Shown in pieces: positions 44,911 to 56,100 of a stretch of DNA of 64,000 nucleotides. The translations under genes and the position numbers were made by a program. Under the pieces are notes generated by a model. That model did not search any database. It saw only the letters and a program-made list of their open reading frames with translations, and was not told the origin of the DNA. The DNA lies in the NCBI RefSeq assembly GCF_932526225.1, contig NC_064046.1, positions 8,357,219 to 8,421,218 on the forward strand, written 5' to 3'. The stretch is from Nematostella vectensis (Eukaryota; Cnidaria; Anthozoa; Actiniaria; Edwardsiidae). How positions within the stretch are numbered: the stretch's first letter is position 1; the number at the start of each line of letters is the position of its first letter.

Positions 44911-46685
44911 TTGCTCTAAAAAAAACTATTACTCTTATACTGTTGTATAAAAGTAAGAAATCCCCTACTATATTATATTTAAGACATTTGCCTATTATTA
45001 TGCCTTCCAGCCTTTAGAATCAATCATGGCCCTCAGGTAGTCCTTGGTAGGTAGTCCAATAAAGTTAAGTATATTTTTTTCTTTCAAAACAATATTTTCA
45101 TCATACCGTTTATAACCTTAATAATTTTCCACAGGCTATTTGAATAAAAATAAATAAACGCATTGGAAAGTATGCAAGATGCAGACAATATAAAAGCATT
45201 TTTTTTTTTCGATGAAAAGATGATAATGTTGAAAAGGTTGCTGTATCTTCGAAAAGACTAAATACACAGAATATAAAGACAAGAAAGGTCTTCTTTAGCA
45301 ATATATGACAAGATGATATTTGTCAGCCTTTATTAAGTAAATATCTCAACGCAGTCAATAAAATATAGAGAGAACGAAGAATATCAAAGGATGTTGTTAT
45401 GCTCAAATTGTTTGATTTAGACCACGAATTCTCAAAGCAAACTCTAAAAACAAATGTATAATCCAACAAGCTAAGTGACATTGATACAGTTACTAGACTA
45501 TTACATATTTCTGTCGTCAATTCTTACTTACCGTGAGGAGTATACGCCTGAATTTATAGAACTTGTAAGTATTACGTATTTTACATTTCCATGGCGATTT
45601 TCGGTGGAATAAAAACCATTCAAGTGCAAGTTAAAATTATAAGCCAACCGGAATTCAAGATGGTATTTTAGCCAATCAAAACAAGAATAGATGACTTTGA
45701 TATGACATCTTGACGTCAAACTAAAGCTGGTACGGTGTTTATGAAAAAAAACATGAACAAACGAGCATTATAAAAGTACAACAAAAAAGAAAAATAACGT
45801 TCATATTCTCAATACAAATCGTCCTCTAAACCTCACCTTGGCAGTGTTTTTTTTTTCGCTTTCTGTTTGTCGCCTGTGGTTGTGTTAGCTTTTGTTGTAA
45901 ACTGTGAAGTTGTCGACTTTCTGCTAGCAAGGAGCTCGTCCGTCGACACAAGTCAAATATTTTTATAGCTAAAAACAGACATCAATGAGTCCCTTTCTTC
46001 TCAGGATCTCCTTACATAGATATAGACGTGAATGAATGAATATAGAACGGTAGTGTAGAGTCTCTCTTAGTCCTTTTTTAGATGCTGCGAGGAACGGGAT
46101 TCACGAACACTCGGGTAGATTTTACTATCGGCTCGTACTTCGGACAAAACGGTTCCTCAAAGACTTTAGCCCATTTGAATTCGCATGTTTTCTCATTAAA
46201 TACTATTTTCAAGCTGCCTTTTTTTCTGTGAACATACGAATTTTTAACTAAAAACACATAAAAGCGTAAGACTGAGAGGGGCCTGAGAATTGCGCGACTG
46301 GATTACTAGCTGGCTGGCTGATTTGTGACACCACAGGGTAACCGCGCGATGACCACAAAACCAAGTCGCATAGCTTACCATATTTCTATACATATTGAGC
46401 TCCGCTAATAACAACATATATGCTGTAGAAAGACTCAAGTGCTGTATGGTATGCTTTATACCCCCCCCCCCCTCTTTTTCATACATGTAATTTGTTTGAA
46501 ATGCACGGTCCACGGTCCAAGCTTTATTTTATTTTAGCTTTTTCTCTCACCATTATAAAATGCTTGACCTCCTCCCAATCACCAATTTTTGTGCATCGTA
46601 ACCAAAAAAATGGTGATATTTGTTTTATTTATTCTCCATTTGATAAACAACCGATACTGAAAATATATTTCCTATTTTACATTTC
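44911..46685. other. Unassigned AT-rich intergenic DNA
   Basis: Short frames at 45110-45301, 45323-45520 and 45528-45719 on the minus strand are hydrophobic or low-complexity without motifs. A C-run lies at about 46461-46472. No gene or repeat is recognised. Confidence 0.5.
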
Positions 46686-47356
46686 TAAAATCAAATCAAT
46701 CTCTTCCCCAGACTCCTTCTTATTTCTGCGCATGCGTCGCAAAACGAAGGGCTCTGGGAAACTCCACATTTTGGAGCACGCTGATTGGTCAATAACAGAA
46801 ACGTACCGGATTACCTCCGATACTCCCGAAGTTGTCCCGATCCCGAAAAGATATTGCAAAGAGGCCGCGAAAAAAATTCGCATTGTTTTAAAGAAGCAAA
46901 ATGGAAAACAAAAAAGCCCCAAATGTCTAAAACACTTCTTGAACGGGCTACCCGATAAAAGTTAGTAATAGGAATTTAGATGTTTGCCGCTGCTGCTTAA
47001 ACAAGTTTACGGTAAGTTTTGACGGTATTTCGCTGTTTGACAGCAAGGGCAAAAAGAGAAGAGCTCAGAGAAAAGCTAAACAGCATTTGCAACATACGCG
47101 TTTCCGAAGAAGATGTAGATGTCTTACACCCTAAAATATGCAGAAAATGCCATCGAAAACTCCTGTCAGTCAGCAAAATTGCAGCGGAGCTCAAGAGGAC
47201 TGACCGAGGCCCAGTTGGCCATTTTCCGAGCATGCGCTGTGATCACTATGCTGCAAGATTTTAGCAGCAGCGATGTGGAGCTTCCCAGAACCCTTCGTTT
47301 GGCGACGCATGTGCAGAAGTAAGAAGGACTCTGAGGACGAGATTGTAATCAAATAA
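46686..47356. mobile_element. Inverted-repeat element of about 670 bp
   Basis: The left arm 46686-46770 contains TTCTGCGCATGCGTCGC, then GGGCTCTGGGAAACTCCACAT. The reverse complement of 47271-47356 contains TTCTGCACATGCGTCGC, then GGGTTCTGGGAAGCTCCACAT. Arms of about 85 bp are roughly 85 percent alike by eye. The element encloses a ZAD-like zinc-binding relic. True outer ends and target duplication were not found. Confidence 0.7.
46970..47264 (+). pseudogene. ZAD-like zinc-binding domain relic inside the inverted-repeat element
   Basis: VCRCCLNKF (frame A, about 46977-47003) leads into a phrase SFDGISLFDSK. The frame then shifts near 47047-47050 into AKREELREKLNSICNI, then EEDVDVLHPKICRKCHRKLL. 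Two CxxC pairs separated by about 60 residues, with a leucine-rich helix before the second pair, match the layout of zinc-finger-associated (ZAD) domains. A 45-bp copy of the shift region at about 47699-47743 has one G fewer and stays in frame, so the break here is a one-base insertion. Domain name by analogy only. Confidence 0.5.
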
Positions 47357-48141
47357 TCAGGCCTAACATATAATATGTGCCTTGCCATGTACAGCATTAA
47401 TGAGTCAGCTTTGAAGATCAAGAGACATCAGCAATAACATATAATTGTTAAACACAATTTGATTTTGCATTTTAGAACGCATCAGACTAACAAAGCAATC
47501 TTTTTCTGCTGTCTGAGCCTCGAGATGTTCTTAGCATGTTTTTAAAATGTGGTGAAATCTCAGGCTGAAAGTTCTTTTAATGAAAGTTCTTATAAAAATA
47601 ATGTATTTCGGCGAGCAATACTCTGCTGCTTTAACGTATGAACCGAATTCGAGTTGTTTTGATGACTTTAGTTATGTTAGCTTAAAATAAGTATACGGGA
47701 AGTTTTGACGGTATTTCGCTGTTTGACAGCAAGGCAAAAAGCGCCGGCCAAGAGACGCTGGATTGAAAGTGAAATTGAATATAGAACAATCGTGATGAAT
47801 AAATAAAGAAAAAAAAGTTTGATTCATTTCGAAAATAAGGTTGGTTTACGAATCTTGTTCTTTACTTGAATATTTAGGTAAGCGCTTCCCTGTTCGCTCG
47901 TTAACGCCATCAATAAATAGAAAAGTTACTAAGCACCGGCAAGATATCAAATTGAGAAATAGAATGTGATAAACAAATAGTCTACTTGTTTCGAAAAACG
48001 AGTGATTTCAAGTGCATGTGACCCCCCTATATTATCAAAAATTATGAGGAATTGACCAGTAGGGCGTGGCTGTTCCCCCTATATTTAATGTTTAATGTTC
48101 CCCCCCCTGATTAAAAAAATCTCGGCTCGTACATCAATCGC
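47357..48141. other. Intergenic DNA with a 45-bp duplicate of the ZAD-like relic
   Basis: GAAGTTTTGACGGTATTTCG, then CTGTTTGACAGCAAGGCAAA, at about 47699-47743 nearly repeats 47013-47057. The remainder is unassigned. Confidence 0.6.
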
Positions 48142-49033
48142 GTTAGCGCTCATGCAATCATGCAGACAGCTCCATAAACGTTAACAACGCAAGCAAAGTT
48201 GGAGAGAAGGTCCTGGCATTGATAAACAGGGGGTCTGTTACTGACTACACTTTCAAACGAAATGCGCAAGCTATTACTTTTGCGTCCAAACTGGCAGTAA
48301 ACATCGACAACGAGCGAGTGGAAATAGACCCACAACTCTTATTGCAGCGCCTCATTCTGGGTAATAACACTTTGGAAGACCTCCAGTCAGTATTTGCATA
48401 CGAACTCAGCAGTTACCCGACAACTCTGATTCATCCTTAATGATGTGGTAAGCTAACAAGCCCGCTTTGGCCGAAGCTCTCTCCACAATTAGTATCCGAG
48501 AAAGCACCGAATGACGTTGATGTACAGTATGTCCTAGACGGCGGAGCGCACTTACATAGGGTGACGTGGTCTTCTCCGGAAACTCGGACTTTCAAAGACA
48601 TTTGTCGTCGTTATTGTCGCTATGTTAGTAGCAAGTACGGCAAAGCAATCGTCGTTTTTGACGGATACGGGGGCGACATGTCAACTAAACAGATGACTCA
48701 GATGACTCGGGTAAGGCTGGCGTTACAGTGACGTTCACTGAGGATATGAAGATCACAACGAAGAAAGACGTGTTTCTTGCCAACACGCAGAACAAGCAAC
48801 GGCTTATAGGCGTGTTTAGTGAACATATTTGCCAAGGACAAATCAGGACTCGCCAGGCAAAAGCTGATGCCGATCTTCTCATCGCACAGGCAGCTGTTGA
48901 ATCCGCTAAAGTCAAAACAAACAACCGTACTCGTGGGCGATGACACCGATCTTCTGGTGCTTTTTCTCTTCCATGCAGATACAGGGTCAGTGATCTTTTA
49001 TTCATCCGTCTCTCTCCGATATCACCACTACTA
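48142..49033 (+). pseudogene. Decayed PIN/FEN-like nuclease-type protein of a repeat family
   Basis: Four frame segments follow one another on the plus strand. They are 48142-48440 (VLALINRGSVTDYTFKRNA, VEIDPQLLLQRLILG), 48441-48735 (KPALAEALSTI, VQYVLDGGAHLHRVTW, KYGKAIVVFDGYGG), about 48727-48930 (FTEDMKITTKKDVFLANTQN, KADADLLIAQAAVESAK) and about 48920-49033 (TTVLVGDDTDLLVLFLFH). Frameshifts and internal stops separate them. The acidic series VFDGY, KADADLL and GDDTDLLV resembles the metal-binding acidic residues of PIN/FEN-type nucleases (inference). The family appears twice in the window; the other piece is 63649-63810. It is likely of mobile origin. Confidence 0.6.
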
Positions 49034-50748
49034 AGCAAATATCTATTTATTTTGAAATAAAGTAAACCGAATTTTCTGGGGTATTTTTTTCATATTTTGT
49101 TTTTGTGTAAATGTATAAAAATGTCGGGTATATATTTTTCTTTTTTTCTACAAAGCAGGGTTTTCTCGGACTTCCCGCTCTAAGATAAAAATGGAAAAAA
49201 AGTCGGAGATATTACAGGTTTTGGTTGAAAAAAAAACATATGAAATCAGCAAAATGGGTGATTTTCAGGAATCAAGAAGAAAAATAACCAGAAAGCAGAA
49301 TTGCCGCTTTGTGCCACGGGTTCAGACGTGTCTCATAAACATCCAATCGGAGCGCGAGAAAGATGCCGACGCCACAGTAAACGTCATGGTCGCTATTTTG
49401 TTGCTTTCAGAAATCTTGTGTCTTCTGATTAACATCAATAGTGTAAAGACAACTGAATTTTCAATCTTTCCTGGTGACTGGACAGAAAAGAAATAGAGAC
49501 TGGAAAGATTTGGAAGCAAAAACGTTTTCAAGTTTCGTTATTTTCATGCGCGCGCTAAAGAACAGCGTCATTTTAAACGAGCGCGCGCATTTATTGTACA
49601 TTCTTTTTCGCGGCAAAAATATGCAAATTAAAATCTAAATCGATTTTCTTTATTTGATTTTAATTTAATCGATTTAATACTCAACCGAGCGCTCCTTTCA
49701 GGGAAAATCAAAGAGGGCGACTTGGGGCAAGTCTACCTTGCTCTAAAACCCTATTTCACTACAAATATAGTTGTCAACTAAAAATTGTTAGAGTAGATGG
49801 GGTTGTAGTATTACATTAAGCGGCAGTTTATGCAGTAAGCGGTGATACATCGTGTATGAATGCGGACGCTCACAGCACGGGCATAAAAGACCTTCGTCAA
49901 CAACTTCCGGACGTTTGAGAGGTTTGCTAATACGTCATATTTAAAGGGGTGCGACATCGGTAACATCTCTAGAATAAAATCAAAACTGAACTCCTGTCTT
50001 AGTGCATTATTGCGTAATGTGACACGAGACATTTTATCTGCTGCAGTTGTGAGTGTAAAAGGAGTGTTTTTGAGAGCTACCTGAAGTGGCAATTCATTAG
50101 ACCTGACGCGAGCTATGACAAGCACCTGCTCTTGAAAGCGTGTCCTTGCAGCAAAGTTCCAGTGCAAGAGCCGTACAAATTATCACATTAAAGAAAAGCT
50201 GAGCCTGTAAAAAAGCAGAATCGCTCGCCATTTAACCAAGAGCATGGTGCGCGTGCGCGAGCCACAGTTGTTGATGTTGTGAAATGCATCCTGCCCCACC
50301 CCTCCTTCCCCCCGTTCTCCCCCCTGTGAATGCGCTTCCATTATGCTTCTTTTGAGGGAATTTGATTTGGCTAAGAAATCGGAAAGGCACATTTTCTCTC
50401 TAATATTCTACTTTCCGAAGAAAATATCAAAGGCGGCGGCAAAGTATGTTTTCTGGTGCTTTCAATTAAGAAATAAAAAATAGAAGGTTACTGTTGTCTA
50501 TGATTTTGTCATTTACTTTCATTCAAACTAATGTACTAAATTTGTATACGGTGAAGTGAAATAAAATATCTGTATCTGCTTCTTAGGGTACAATTACTGT
50601 CCCCTTCACAAGAAAGGATACCCGCCATTGCCTTCCCTGCCCCCAGACGCTAGCTTTAATTCTCCTCATGGAGATTTGTACCACTTTTTATAGTAATTCT
50701 TGATACGTACATATCAACATTGATACGGGTCGACATTATTGAAGACAT
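49034..50748. other. Unassigned intergenic DNA
   Basis: Frames at 49191-49496 (+) and 49811-50167 (-, 118 codons) show no domain or splice context. CGCGCGC patches at about 49550-49590 form a weak inverted repeat. Nothing further is supported. Confidence 0.45.
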
Positions 50749-50767
50749 CATTCCCCCCCCCCCCCTC

Positions 50768-50830
<63 letters not shown>
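50749..50830. repeat. C-run followed by (CA)n microsatellite
   Basis: A C-tract with one T interruption (about 50752-50769) leads into roughly 30 CA units. Confidence 0.95.
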
Positions 50831-50835
<5 letters not shown>

Positions 50836-50930
50836 TTTTTTTCATCCAGTCGACTAGATGTATGTTACATCAGCGCTATTGTCTCTAGATTCCCACCCTC
50901 GAATATCTCCATTTTTCCTTAAAGATATTG

Positions 50931-51250
50931 ACATCTCAGAAGAAATCATTACGAGAGTCATGACATCCGAACATGTGCTCAAGTTACATCTCACGTGATA
51001 TCTCAGGTGACATTCGAGCAGAAATCATTACGAAAGTCATGGCAACCGAACATGTGTTTACATGACATCTCACGTGATACTCATGTGACATCTCACGTGG
51101 TATCTCAGCAGACATTACGAGAGTCATGGCATCAGAACATGTGCTCACGTGACTTCTCACGTGACATCTCAGCAGACATCATTACGAGAGTCATGGCGTC
51201 AGAAAATGTGCTCACGCGACATCTCAGCATACATCATTACGAGAGTCATA
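50931..51250. repeat. Irregular minisatellite with CACGTGA and ATTACGAGAGTCATGGC
   Basis: About five copies, spaced 55-85 bp, carry CATTACGAGAGTCATGGC, then GAACATGTGCTCACGTGAC, then TCTCACGTGACATCTCAG. The unit includes E-box-like CACGTG and CATGTG words. Units vary in length and the frame is broken. Confidence 0.8.
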
Positions 51251-53112
51251 GCGTCGAACACGTAAGTATTTGGGTGTGTTTAATTGACTCAAATATTGTT
51301 TGATGCATTTCTTCGTTTTTTTTTCAAGCATGTTTGTGAAACGACAGGCTCGATAGATGTTTCTAGTTTTTTTCTTACTCGACCAGCAGTATTGTTTTAG
51401 AATATCCCCCCTAATTAAAATCCCTTTAATACTTACTTATGCATGACCATTAATTCATATGTAATTACAATTTTTCATTTTTCGTGAAGCTATAATTATC
51501 GTCTCTTATAAATTATTGACCTCCTAATATTCTTGTCCTTTAAAAATATGAAGCTGAATTAAAAGAAGACTCCCTTAAGATATAACATTCAATGTTTTTA
51601 AGACTTGGCACTATCGAGGTTCAACTGCAGAAAGCTCTAAGTATGTACTAGAAAAAGGGCTAAAAATGTTTGTTCTCGTACTCGAAAAAGTAATGCTCTT
51701 GGTAATGATGACAACAAACTTTATAAAATACTTCAGAAAGGCGTACCTCGTTGTAAAACGTCGTATTCAAGTACCACAGATACCATGAGCTGAGATGTTA
51801 AAATAACATTTTTCCGCCTTGGCTATTGAGCGAAAAAGAAAAATACGCACAACCAGCAGCCCGTGGCTTTGTGTTTTATAGGATTCTAGATCCAACCTAA
51901 CCCATGTAGTAAAAATAAACTTATCCCTTGACGACGTTATGACGATGACTGACTCTTTGTTCTTATCAACTACCAAACCCTCGAGGTTTTCCGCGAATTT
52001 GGAATCGGGCATCACTATGTAGAGCTGTAGAAGGCCTCGAAGCATTGGGAGACAAGATACAGAAACATGAAGAAAACATTAGGGCACAGACACGCCCCTA
52101 CTGGTCATTTTCCTATAATTTTCGAAAATATTTGGGGGCACGTGCCTGCAATGCCCCACCCCCTCCTTCGGCCCTGCGATGTCTGAGGCGATATTTTGCT
52201 GCTTTTAATTTAGGAAGATCGCTAACACTTCACGATCGTAATATTAAATTGTATAGCAAATCGTAGACTTGCTCCAAGTTGCTCTCTCAGAAGCAAAGTG
52301 ACACAATGCTATAGAGGCACTGCAACCGAGCAGGCGGCGAGCGAAGAAGTCGAACTCCGACATGTGAGAGAGGAAGGTCTTTGTAAAAGTCTACTCACAT
52401 CGTAACGTAAATCTATAATGAGTTTATGAATTATAGCATTTTAAACGTAAATCGTATATCGTGGGATGTTATCTAAAAAAGTCATCTTTCCTTGTACTAC
52501 AGATCGCTGCAACTGCAAAGCATGAAATGTTGCCGTGTCATACTCAAGGGTCAGATTTCTCTCAATTTGAAAGAATACAGTTAATCAATCAAAAAGTGCC
52601 ATTCTACTTAAACTTGGATCTCTTGAAAGCGCCTACATCTCATTTAGTTAAGAAGTTAGTTGTAACTGAGAATTTTTAATAGATATCTATTTGACATGAC
52701 AAATAGCCATCAAGACAAATGAGATTCTATATTCAAGAATGACTCTCCAATTTATAATTCAATAGCCAATCGGAAAAAGCTTCTACGAAAACCTGGAACA
52801 GAATCCATCAACTCGAAAGGTTAATGGAAACTCAAAGCGGAAAACACTTCTTGCTAATTGTTTATATTTATCGAGAATCTCGCAAAGTTACGGTACACTT
52901 TGGTCATGACTACCGGAAGGGACGGATGTCTTTCGCATGTTCGCCACCTGCTGCCTGTGGACTTTTCTAGTGGAGACAAACTGGCGTAGAGCGTTAATTG
53001 AAAACTTATTCTCATGAGTATCACACAGCCGTGAAGATAACAAGAAAAAGGTGCGAGAAGTCGCTGCCGGCAGTAAAAGACGCTCGCATTTGAAGCTGAC
53101 TTTACAAGGATC
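51251..53112. other. Intergenic DNA, one possible isolated exon
   Basis: Mostly AT-rich. The only coding-like piece is the minus-strand candidate exon at about 51902-52024. The end of this stretch holds the promoter of the secreted-protein gene, with no recognisable element. Confidence 0.4.
51902..52024 (-). other. Possible single coding exon, unrecognised
   Basis: On the minus strand a pyrimidine-rich tract ends CTTCTACAG. It is followed by exactly 41 codons (LYIVMPDSKFAENLEGLVVD, continuing to FIFTTW) and a donor GTTAGG, phase 0 at both sides. Amino-acid composition is protein-like. No partner exon was found on either side, so this may be chance. Confidence 0.25.
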
Positions 53113-56100
53113 ATGAAAGCTGTATGTGCCTTTTTGTTAAGCTGTTTTTTAACGGTAAGCACTTTTGTATTTGTTTTTCATCTATTGTTTTTTTTACTAT
53201 AAGTTTAAAAGTAATCAAAACAGAATCTACATTTTCGAAATCTTGTCTTCTTTTTTTAAAATAAATAGGCATGTAATATGTTTTCCCCTTCAGATTACCG
53301 CTTCAGAAATTGACCAAGGACGAAAAAATTGCGAAGGTACAATTATTTAAATAATGAAATGCCCATGAGCAAACATGATTTCTAAATTACTTTTTTAAAT
53401 TTCCATTTTTCTAATACAGGAGCAATCTGTGGATATTAATCATTCACAAAATATAACAAAATTGTGGGTGGGTCATTTTGGTAATTATGGTTTAGACCTT
53501 CTTTTGGCTATACGTTTTACCATTTTACCAAATCATAAGATTTATTTCTCAACAAGTAAAGTCAAAATGTCAGACGGCTTCTTATAGAGTTTGCTAATTT
53601 TTTTCCTGTGGGGATATGTCCCGTATTTACAGAGCATCTAATGCCATAAAAACAGGCTCATCTCCCACGAAGCAGACAATTAAACTTGCCATTAAATGCT
53701 AGAGTACCTGTAACTCAAAAATAAAAATTAGAATGGTTCCGGGTAACACGAATACAAGAGACACAACAATCCGATCCCGCTGTTCTTGTTTTCTTTTTCT
53801 TTTTTGAGGGGCTTAGTTTTGACGAAACTATTAATTTTCGTTTCCTGTTCTTGTATGGTGCATTTTTGTTTCAACACATTATAATAGATAATATTCAATA
53901 CAAACATTGAAAAAAAAGCTTTATAAATGATAAAATCAGGGTGAAATCATTTTGAAGGGTTTTCTTAAAATCCTTACTTTAGTGATAAGGGCACAAAAAA
54001 TAAACAAAAAAGCATGTTATTTTTTATACTACGTGACTATATTAGGGCGTTGTATTTATCACTGATCTTAACTTTTCTGAATTTCCATAATTTGTATGCC
54101 GATAGCGATAACTCAAATAGAAAAATACATATAATATGTGTAAAAGTTATCTTCGTATATCCATCATTTTTATTTTTCCATTCAATTTTCCGCATTTACA
54201 TTGATGTTTAGCCAACGGGCATCATTTATTGAAATTCCCTTTTACTCGTAACGAATCACGCTAGGGGGTCTCTTAGCCCCCCGTCTGTTTTCGTGGTCTC
54301 GCCTTGTTTATGATTCTACAGTACCTAAATTTATGATTCTATCATAAAACCAATATTGTTTTTAAATTAGGAGGATTTGTTACAATATATGGCTTCAAGT
54401 CGATTTAGTTCATACACTATAACCGCAATAGCCCAATAAAGATTCCTCATGATAACATGGCCCGCACATGTACGCACAATGTTTAATATGCATAATCCAA
54501 TAACTTTTTGTTCACCCGATAGAATTTACATTCGTGGTTAGCTAAAGTTCTTTTAGGTTGGGTTTTAATCGCTAACTCGATTTGCGGCATAGGGGCCAAA
54601 TATACAAACATTTCTTTTAAGTAAAGCGACATTCTAGAAAAATTTTTATATTTCAACTGGAGTAAATAAATTGAAATTGAGGACGCAAGAATTGAAAAAA
54701 AAAAGCAAATGCATGTCGGTATCTCCAAAGAAATTAGATAAAATATATTGGTGGTCTCTACAACAAAAACAAGTGCAACTATAAGCCAGAGGGAACAGCT
54801 ATGAGCAAATGATCAGAGATTGATCATTGGCACCCATCAAGCAGTTTCAACTGCCTGTCAAACCGTTTGAACCAATCGTAACTCGAGAGGATAATAGTAA
54901 ATGGGGGTTCTACGCCAGGTGGATCTTGTAGATCGTGAACCAGCTAGTTTTTTTTTATTCTTCCTTGAGAGCTAGTCAAATGTGTGGACACGGCCATTAG
55001 ATTTGAAGAGGATTGGGCAAGGTGTTTAAAAAGGAAATAAATAAAACACTGTCTATTTGAGATAAGGTTGCATCGGAGAAGCTATGTATCGTAACCCGTT
55101 TATCCTTCCTGTAGGCGTGGGAGTTTTAATTCAGCGAGAAACCCCGGAGTTCGTTATTTGGCCGCCAATTTGGAAAATACGGACGCGTGCCGCTCGTCCC
55201 GCTCCTCTGTGTCCAAAATGGTAGACTCCGGGTTTTCTCGCTGAATAAATATCTCCAACGCCTACACGTAGGCTATAACCCGTTTTGCAACATCGGTATT
55301 AAATATAAGCAAAACAAACGAATGTTTATTAGGCTACCACACATAGTTTCAATGATTCTACCTACATATATGATTCTATCATAAAAGCAATATTGTTTTT
55401 AAATTAGGAGGATTTGTTACTATATATGGCTTCAAGTCGATTTAGTCCATTCACTTTTACTGTATTAGCCCAATAAAGATTCCTCGCAATAACGTGGCAC
55501 GCAGTCTTCCAAATGTTTAATACGCAAAATCAAATACTTTTTTGTTCACCCGATAGAATTAAATTTCGTGGTTAGCTAAATTTCTTTTAGGTTTGGTTTC
55601 TTATCGCTTACTCCATTTGCGGCATGTGGGTCAGATATACAAACTTTTCTTTTAAGTGAAGCGACATTCTAGAAAAATTCTGATATTTCAACTAGAGTAT
55701 TTCTTTACGCTGCAAATGATGTTTAAATTGACCAAATAAATTAAAATTGAGGACGCAAGAACTGAAAAAAAAAACGCAAATGCATGTCGGTATCTCCAAA
55801 GAAATTAGATAAAATATATTGGTGGTTTCTACAACAAAAACAAGCGCAACTATAAGCCAGAGGGAACAGCTATGAGCAAATGATCGGTTGCATCGGAGAA
55901 GCTATGTATCGTAACCCGTTTATCCTTCCTGTATGCGGGGGAGTTTAAATTTAGCGAGAAATTCCGGAGTTCGTTATTTGGCCGTCAATTTGGAAAATAC
56001 GGACGCGTGCCCCTCGTCCTGCTCGTCTGTGTCCAAAATGGTAGACTCCTGGTTTTCTCGCTGAATAAATATCTCCTACACGTAGGCTATAACCCGTTTT

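Noticed and set aside
49811-50167. 118-codon minus-strand frame
   Set aside because: Composition is protein-like, but no motif, splice context or repeat relationship could be found.
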